Shown here one piece after another: positions 6,973-10,580 of a stretch of 10,580 nucleotides of DNA (position 1 is the stretch's first letter; each line of letters begins with the position of its first letter). A program made the position numbers and the translations under genes. The notes under the pieces were generated by a model. That model was not told where the DNA came from. It saw only the letters and a list, made by a program, of their open reading frames with translations, and searched no databases. The DNA lies in NCBI GenBank assembly GCA_050115555.1, contig JASFQI010000157.1, positions 1 to 10,580 on the forward strand, written 5' to 3'. The DNA comes from JASFQI01 sp050115555 (GTDB lineage Bacteria > Desulfobacterota > DSM-4660 > Desulfatiglandales > HGW-15).

Positions 6973-7671
6973 TCAGTCCTTGCCGGGGAGCTCAGGGGTT
7001 CCGCCCGCCTCGGCCTCAGAAACTTCCGGAACCCCTCGAAAGGACCTTCGGTGAATCGGGCAGGGGCCGTAGCGTCGAAGCGCGGCCAGGTGTCCGGCCG
7101 TTCCATACCCCTTGTGGCGAACAAAGCCGTACTGAGGAAAGCGGGTGTCAAAGGAGCGCATGATTCGATCCCGGTACACCTTGGCGATCACGGAAGCCGC
7201 CGAGATCGACAGGCTTAAACGATCCCCCTTTTTAATGCAGCTCTGAAGGATAGGCGCGGGGACAGCGTGGATTCCATCCACGAGAAGAAAATCCGGCTGA
7301 GGCTTCAGGCAGAAGACCGCCCGCTTCATGGCCTCCAACGAGGCCTTCAGGATGTTGTGGGCGTCGATATAGGCCGGGGAAACCACCCCGATGCCCACAC
7401 CAAGTGCAACCTCATGAATAACGGAGAAGGCCTTCTCCCGGGCCTTCTCCGTCATTTTTTTGGAATCCTGAACCCCGGCCAGGGCACCGTCTTCGGGAAG
7501 CACGACCGCCGCAGCCACCACCGGTCCGGCCAGGGGCCCGCGGCCCGCCTCATCCACCCCTGCAATCGCTTCGTGCCCGGCACTGCGAGCGATCCGCTCG
7601 AAGTGGCGGACATCCAACTCCGGGGGAGCTTCACCGGGAAAGAGGGGCAGGTTTTTCGTAGAGCGCGCCAA
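6973..7671 (-). CDS. rnhB: Ribonuclease HII
   Basis: RNase HII cuts RNA in RNA/DNA hybrids and starts removal of misincorporated ribonucleotides. The 232 residues carry AGVDEAGRGPLAGPVVAAAV (37-56) with metal ligands D40 and E41, then DSKKM (69-73), FLLVDG (128-133) with D132, and SAASVIAKVYRDRIM (157-171) with D168. The GYGT segment follows near 190. The C-terminal 20 residues (SEAEAGGTPELPGKD end) look non-conserved. The start is TTG at 7669-7671. No ATG or GTG lies between it and the upstream in-frame stop at 7690-7692, and later starts would cut into the fold. It lies 18 nt after rplS. Confidence 0.95.
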   Translation of the reverse strand: MARSTKNLPLFPGEAPPELDVRHFERIARSAGHEAIAGVDEAGRGPLAGPVVAAAVVLPEDGALAGVQDSKKMTEKAREKAFSVIHEVALGVGIGVVSPAYIDAHNILKASLEAMKRAVFCLKPQPDFLLVDGIHAVPAPILQSCIKKGDRLSLSISAASVIAKVYRDRIMRSFDTRFPQYGFVRHKGYGTAGHLAALRRYGPCPIHRRSFRGVPEVSEAEAGGTPELPGKD

Positions 7672-7689
7672 TCCCGAGCCGGCGAGGAC

Positions 7690-8034
7690 CTAGAACCGTT
7701 TCTCTCTGATCCGCGCCGCCTTCCCCCTGAGCTTACGCATGTAGTAGATTCGGCCCCTTCGGACCCGCCCCCGGGTCACAATCTCGATTTTGTCGATGGT
7801 GGGCGAGTGAAGAGGGAAAATTCGCTCCACCCCGATCCCGTAAGAGACTTTGCGCACCGTGAAGGTCCCGCCCGTCTTGCCCTTGTGCTTTCGAAGCACG
7901 AATCCCTGAAAGACCTGGACGCGTTCCTTCTCCCCTTCCTTGATTCGAGCGTGAACCCGGATGGTATCACCGGGCTTGAAGTCCGGGATGTCCACGCGCA
8001 TCTGTTCGTTTTCCAACGCCTCGATCACATTCAT
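7690..8034 (-). CDS. rplS: 50S ribosomal protein L19 (bL19)
   Basis: bL19 is a large-subunit protein at the 30S/50S interface. From the ATG at 8032-8034 it is 114 residues, the normal length, starting MNVIEALENEQMRVDIPDF. Family segments follow: FKPGDTIRVHARIKEGEKER (19-38), VQVFQGFVLRKHKG (39-52), TFTVRKVSYGIGVERIFPLHS (57-77) and the basic end YYMRKLRGKAARIREKRF. AGAGGAG (8042-8048) is a strong Shine-Dalgarno 7 nt upstream and decides the start. The frame is open upstream to 8193, but that 53-residue extension is not L19-like. The gene has a 197-nt leader with possible structure. Confidence 0.97.
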   Translation of the reverse strand: MNVIEALENEQMRVDIPDFKPGDTIRVHARIKEGEKERVQVFQGFVLRKHKGKTGGTFTVRKVSYGIGVERIFPLHSPTIDKIEIVTRGRVRRGRIYYMRKLRGKAARIREKRF

Positions 8035-8231
8035 CTTTTTTCTCCTCTGCATTCCATCGGCAACGCCGGCGCCTGCGGCCTCTCCAATCGCTCTCCGGGC
8101 TTCTCCCCTGGGGCAGTCCATCCAGCTCAAAGCTCGATGTGCCGGCGTTTCACCGTCCTTTCCCTTGTCCCACCCCGAGCGGGATAGAAACATTCCACCC
8201 TTTGCTCAGGAAATACGCGAGCCTTGCATGT
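8035..8231 (-). other. Intergenic leader of rplS with possible long-range structure
   Basis: This 197-nt stretch separates the SPOUT methyltransferase from rplS. AACGCCGGC (8062-8070) and GCCGGCGTT (8141-8149) form an exact 9-bp inverted repeat that could close a domain of 70 nt. Inside it a small CCCC/GGGG hairpin around CCCCAGGGG is possible. No convincing promoter or terminator was found. Autogenous control by L19 is conceivable but unproven. Confidence 0.3.
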
Positions 8232-8789
8232 TCAGCAACGGACCACCAACCGGTCCAGCAGGATGGCGGCCGCCGTTCGGACCGACAGGTGATTGTAAGG
8301 CCCGACCCCCTCGATGGGCTCGAGCACGGCATTGCATCGCTCCAAGACGAGGCGATGGAGCCCCCAAGCCGTGCCCAGAAGCAGAATCACCGCGCGGCCG
8401 CTTTCCAGGATCTCCCGGGCGGCCTGTACGTCGATCTCCTCTTCCTCGTGCCGGGACGCATCCGTGGCCATGAGGTACGGCCGCGCTCCTTCAGCGGTTT
8501 GAACCGCCGTCACGGCATCCTCGAGCGAGGGAACCACGGCGATCCCTTGCATGGCTTCCTTTCGGTCCCGGTTGTACGCGGCCCCGTATCCCTCGGTCCA
8601 ATGCCGGATGACCCGTTCCGCCAGCTCCTGCTGGTCGGTCAAGGGGGTGATCACGTAAAAGCGCCTCAACCCGTAGGTTGCCGAGAGCCTGGCCAGATCG
8701 TGCAGGTCCAGGGTCGTGATGGCTGAGGCGATGGTCTCCCCGTGCTTGTTGTACACCGGGTAGTGGACCAGGCCGAGATACAAAGGCAT
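8232..8789 (-). CDS. Uncharacterised SPOUT-fold RNA methyltransferase (COG4752-like)
   Basis: This 185-residue protein matches the family annotated as SAM-dependent RNA methyltransferase (Methyltrn_RNA_4, COG4752), which I recall lying between trmD and rplS in other bacteria. Signatures are YLGLVHYPVYNKHGETIASA (4-23), TTLDLHDLARLSATYG (25-40), VILLLGTAWGL (134-144), which is the SAM-loop G-T-x-W-G-L of SPOUT enzymes, and PYNHLSVRTAAAILLDRL (164-181). The position between a tRNA methyltransferase and a ribosomal protein suggests an RNA substrate, but no target is known to me. The ATG (8787-8789) touches the AGTGA-unit repeat array at 8790, so no Shine-Dalgarno is present. No better start was found: the next in-frame ATG is near residue 80. 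Confidence 0.88.
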   Translation of the reverse strand: MPLYLGLVHYPVYNKHGETIASAITTLDLHDLARLSATYGLRRFYVITPLTDQQELAERVIRHWTEGYGAAYNRDRKEAMQGIAVVPSLEDAVTAVQTAEGARPYLMATDASRHEEEEIDVQAAREILESGRAVILLLGTAWGLHRLVLERCNAVLEPIEGVGPYNHLSVRTAAAILLDRLVVRC

Positions 8790-8835
8790 AGTGATCTAAA
8801 GTGAGCTAGAGTGACTAAAGTGAGCTAGAATGAAC
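8790..8835 (+). repeat. Left array of AGTGA(N)CTAR units
   Basis: Read on the plus strand, the units are AGTGATCTAA (8790), AGTGAGCTAG (8800), AGTGACTAA (8810), AGTGAGCTAG (8819) and a decayed AATGAAC (8829). Unit length alternates between 9 and 10 bp. Confidence 0.9.
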
Positions 8836-8941
8836 AACCCTAAACCCATGAGCCGAGGCATATCCGAGGAGTTTCCATCCATGCACCTGCCTGCTTTCTT
8901 CTCCGGCTCCCATTTTCACGTTGTTATGCTCTGCAGAATTT

Positions 8942-9002
8942 GAACTTTAGACACTTTAGATCACTTTAGTCATTTTAGTCACTTATTTCACTCTAGATCA
9001 CT
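8942..9002 (-). repeat. Right array of AGTGA(N)CTAR units, inverted
   Basis: Read on the minus strand from 9002 down, the units are AGTGATCTAG, AGTGAAATA, AGTGACTAA, AATGACTAA, AGTGATCTAA, AGTGTCTAA and a partial AGTTC. The first two units hold the last four codons and the stop of trmD. Confidence 0.9.
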
Positions 9003-9710
9003 CAGAATTTTCTTGTCCTCTTCGGTCAACCGGGCCCGTTCCAGCAGGTCGGGCCGCCGATCCAGGGTCCGCTTCAGGGCCTGGGCCCGTCGCCAGACGC
9101 GAATCCGCTCGTGGTCGCCGGAGAGAAGAACCTCGGGGACTTCCCGGCCCTCGAACACCCGGGGCCGGGTGTAGTGCGGGTGCTCCAGCAGGCCGTCCTC
9201 AAAGGAGTCGTCCCGATTGGAGTCCTCGCTTCCCAGCACGCCGGGCACGAGCCGGCCCACCGCATCCATGACGACCAGGGCTGCGGCTTCCCCTCCACTC
9301 AGGACGTAGTCCCCGATGGAGATCTCCTGGTCCACCGAGCCCTCCAGGACCCGCTCGTCCACACCCTCGTACCGGCCGCACACCAGGATGAGCTGGTCCA
9401 GATCGGCGAGTTCCCAGGCCAAATCCTGGTTGAAAAGCCGCCCCTGGGGTGTGAGGAGCACGACCCGACATCGATCCGAGGTTCTCTCCACCCCGCTGAG
9501 GGCCCTCACAATGGGGCCGGCCTTCATGACCATGCCGCTTCCCCCGCCGTAAGGCCGGTCATCGGTCACGCGATGCGCGCCACGGGCATGGTCTCGAATA
9601 TTCGTCAGGCGGACGACCAGCTTTCCCTGTTGGACGGCACGGCCCATGACGCCCTGTTCCACGAAGGGAGCGAACAAGTCCGGAAACAGCGTGAGAACGT
9701 CAAACCTCAT
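8988..9710 (-). CDS. trmD: tRNA (guanine37-N1)-methyltransferase TrmD
   Basis: TrmD makes m1G37 next to the anticodon and so protects the reading frame. The 240 residues show the trefoil-knot SPOUT domain: DDRPYGGGSGMVMKAGP (50-66), LILVCGRYEGVDERV (107-121) and ISIGDYVLSGGEAAA (130-144). The RNA-binding linker NRDDSFEDGLLEHPHYTRP (165-183) contains the catalytic Asp region (D168). A C-terminal helical domain ends TEEDKKILSDLE. The final SDLE and stop are encoded by the repeat array, so the natural terminus was probably replaced by a few repeat-derived residues. The ATG at 9708-9710 overlaps the rimM end by 11 nt, suggesting coupled translation. Confidence 0.97.
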   Translation of the reverse strand: MRFDVLTLFPDLFAPFVEQGVMGRAVQQGKLVVRLTNIRDHARGAHRVTDDRPYGGGSGMVMKAGPIVRALSGVERTSDRCRVVLLTPQGRLFNQDLAWELADLDQLILVCGRYEGVDERVLEGSVDQEISIGDYVLSGGEAAALVVMDAVGRLVPGVLGSEDSNRDDSFEDGLLEHPHYTRPRVFEGREVPEVLLSGDHERIRVWRRAQALKRTLDRRPDLLERARLTEEDKKILSDLE

Positions 9711-10236
9711 TCAAATCCAGGAGGCCCTCCATGGGAAAGAGGATCATCCGTTTCCGATCCAGGTCGACCTCTTCGATCACGTCCTGGGTGGCCGGAACCA
9801 GGGTTTCCCGGGGTCCATCACGCACCACGTAGACGTCGCTGGCTCCGGTGCGAAGGACACGCTCCAGGGTACCCACGAACGGCCCGGTATCCAGGTAGAC
9901 CTCCAGGCCGATCAGTTCGTACCAGAAAAACTCGCCTTCGCGCTCCCGTTTCAGTGCGCCCCGCGGTACGTATACCTCGGCGTCTCGAAACGCCTCCGCC
10001 GCCTCCACGGAATCCAGCCCCTTCAGGCCGAGCAGCACCCCCTTCTTGTGGGGACGGGCCGAGGCCACCGGAAACTCCTGCTTTTCACCATCGGGCGGAC
10101 ATAAAATCACCCGCCCCGCCTGAGTAAAGGATGCTGCGGATTCCGCGTAGGAGTGCACCCTCAAGACTCCATCCAGACCGTGGGGCCGGGTCACTGAACC
10201 CAGAAGGAGAAGCTCTGAGGAAACCGCCGCATTCAA
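9700..10236 (-). CDS. rimM: Ribosome maturation factor RimM
   Basis: RimM binds ribosomal protein S19 and assists maturation of the 30S head. The 178 residues have the N-terminal beta-barrel beginning LLLGSVTRPHGLDGVLRVHS (10-29). The C-terminal PRC-barrel follows with EFFWYELIGLEV (102-113), the TGASDVYVV segment (130-138) and LVPATQDVIEEVDLD (146-160), ending EGLLDLNEV. The start taken is TTG (10234-10236), two nt after the khpA stop, which suggests re-initiation. An ATG at 10230-10232 is out of frame. No good Shine-Dalgarno is present. The next GTG falls inside GSVTRPHG and would remove the first strand. The 3' end overlaps trmD. Confidence 0.95.
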   Translation of the reverse strand: MNAAVSSELLLLGSVTRPHGLDGVLRVHSYAESAASFTQAGRVILCPPDGEKQEFPVASARPHKKGVLLGLKGLDSVEAAEAFRDAEVYVPRGALKREREGEFFWYELIGLEVYLDTGPFVGTLERVLRTGASDVYVVRDGPRETLVPATQDVIEEVDLDRKRMILFPMEGLLDLNEV

Positions 10237-10238
10237 GG

Positions 10239-10469
10239 TTACTCGATAATCTCCAATACCGCCCGTTTTCTGATCTTGGTGGAAGCTGCACTGAGGATGG
10301 TCCGCATGGCCCGGGCCGTGCGTCCCTGCTTGCCAATGACTTTCCCCAAGTCCTCTTTGGCCACCTTCAGCTCAATTACGGAGGTCTGTTCCCCTTCGAT
10401 CTCGGTTACCGATACCTCTTCCGGCAGGTCCACCAACGCCTTCGCGATGTACGTAATCAGCTCCTTCAT
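10239..10469 (-). CDS. khpA: KH-domain RNA-binding protein KhpA (YlqC family)
   Basis: This 76-residue protein is one minimal KH domain. The GxxG loop is G46-K47-Q48-G49 within DLGKVIGKQGRTARAMRTIL (40-59), preceded by a beta strand (SVIELKV). KhpA proteins bind RNA, often with partner KhpB, and affect cell division and cell size in some Firmicutes; its role here is not shown by the sequence. A strong GGAGGTGA (10476-10483) precedes the ATG by 6 nt. The gene lies 54 nt after rpsP and 2 nt before rimM, the usual rpsP-khpA-rimM-trmD order. Confidence 0.94.
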   Translation of the reverse strand: MKELITYIAKALVDLPEEVSVTEIEGEQTSVIELKVAKEDLGKVIGKQGRTARAMRTILSAASTKIRKRAVLEIIE

Positions 10470-10523
10470 CGCCGTTCACCTCCGTGCCAGGAATCCTCGA
10501 CATCACCGATATCACTGCCGCCT

Positions 10524-10580
10524 CTAGTCGCCCGTGGATTGAGCCTTGAGAAAACCCTCCTTTTTCAGCAGGGATTTTGC
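10524..10580 (-). CDS. rpsP: C-terminal end of 30S ribosomal protein S16 (bS16), partial
   Basis: Eighteen codons and a TAG stop (10524-10526) enter from the right edge, reading AKSLLKKEGFLKAQSTGD. The A-x-x-LLKKEG pattern is typical of the bS16 C-terminus, and rpsP is the expected gene before khpA-rimM-trmD. The assignment rests on a short segment and on gene order; the rest is outside the window. Confidence 0.75.
   Translation of the reverse strand, partial: AKSLLKKEGFLKAQSTGD

Larger units (their letters stand above)
8790..9002. repeat. Composite inverted-repeat element between trmD and the SPOUT gene
   Basis: Two oppositely oriented arrays of 9-10 bp units bound a unique spacer of about 106 bp (8836-8941). 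The outer ends are AGTGATCTAAAGTGA (8790-8804) and, inverted, AGTGATCTAGAGTGA (9002-8988), 14 of 15 identical. The element covers the end of trmD and abuts the next start codon. No target-site duplication or transposase is seen. It resembles a small non-autonomous palindromic repeat, or convergent expansion of a short tandem motif. The structure is seen directly; mobility is inferred. Confidence 0.7.

Noticed and set aside
8035..8193. N-terminal 53-residue extension of rplS
   Set aside because: The family start MNVIEALENEQ has a strong AGAGGAG directly before it; the extension is unlike L19.
8815..8913. Minus-strand 32-codon ORF in the spacer of the composite repeat
   Set aside because: No clear Shine-Dalgarno, the last codons fall in the repeat array, and no recognisable protein character.
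8790..9002. CRISPR array
   Set aside because: Units are 9-10 bp and contiguous with no spacers, and the two halves are inverted relative to each other.
9111..10127. 338-codon plus-strand frame
   Set aside because: Antisense to trmD and rimM; the proline/arginine-rich end is a composition artefact.

Overview
The window is a dense bacterial chromosome segment in which every supported gene lies on the minus strand. It reads from the right edge (upstream) to the left edge (downstream). The gene order is rpsP-khpA-rimM-trmD-(SPOUT methyltransferase)-rplS-rnhB-yraN-rsmI-ptsH-ptsI-smpB-ssrA. This order, the high GC content and the lone HPr/Enzyme I pair suggest a member of the Desulfobacterota (former Deltaproteobacteria). 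That placement is inference from gene order and protein character; no database search was made.

Right part (about 3030-10580): a conserved translation and RNA-modification cluster. It holds the end of ribosomal protein bS16, the KH protein KhpA, 16S maturation factor RimM, tRNA m1G37 methyltransferase TrmD, an uncharacterised SPOUT methyltransferase, ribosomal protein bL19, RNase HII, YraN, 16S rRNA methyltransferase RsmI, HPr, Enzyme I and SmpB. Spacings are short and several genes overlap (rimM/trmD by 11 nt, ptsH/ptsI by 4 nt), so much of it is probably co-transcribed. Two breaks of about 200 nt interrupt it. One, between trmD and the SPOUT gene, is filled by a composite inverted repeat made of 9-10 bp AGTGA(N)CTAR units (8790-9002). 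The other is a possibly structured leader in front of rplS (8035-8231).

Middle (2613-3033): the tmRNA gene ssrA, with a near-consensus sigma-70 promoter (TTGACG-N17-TATAAT) overlapping the smpB stop codon. The encoded tag is ADDYAYAVAA. SmpB and tmRNA together form the trans-translation ribosome-rescue system.

Left part (1-about 2612): one end of an integrative element lodged at the 3' end of ssrA. It carries a large tyrosine recombinase and, 29 nt downstream, a gene running off the left edge that encodes an uncharacterised protein. The left gene is clearly AT-richer than the chromosome. The integrase Shine-Dalgarno and start codon are both buried in a predicted 23-bp hairpin between ssrA and the integrase. 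The other end of the element lies beyond the window.

Most notable observations: the hairpin that sequesters the integrase start; the AGTGA-unit composite repeat, which supplies the last codons of trmD and abuts the next start codon; and the partial unknown gene downstream of the integrase.
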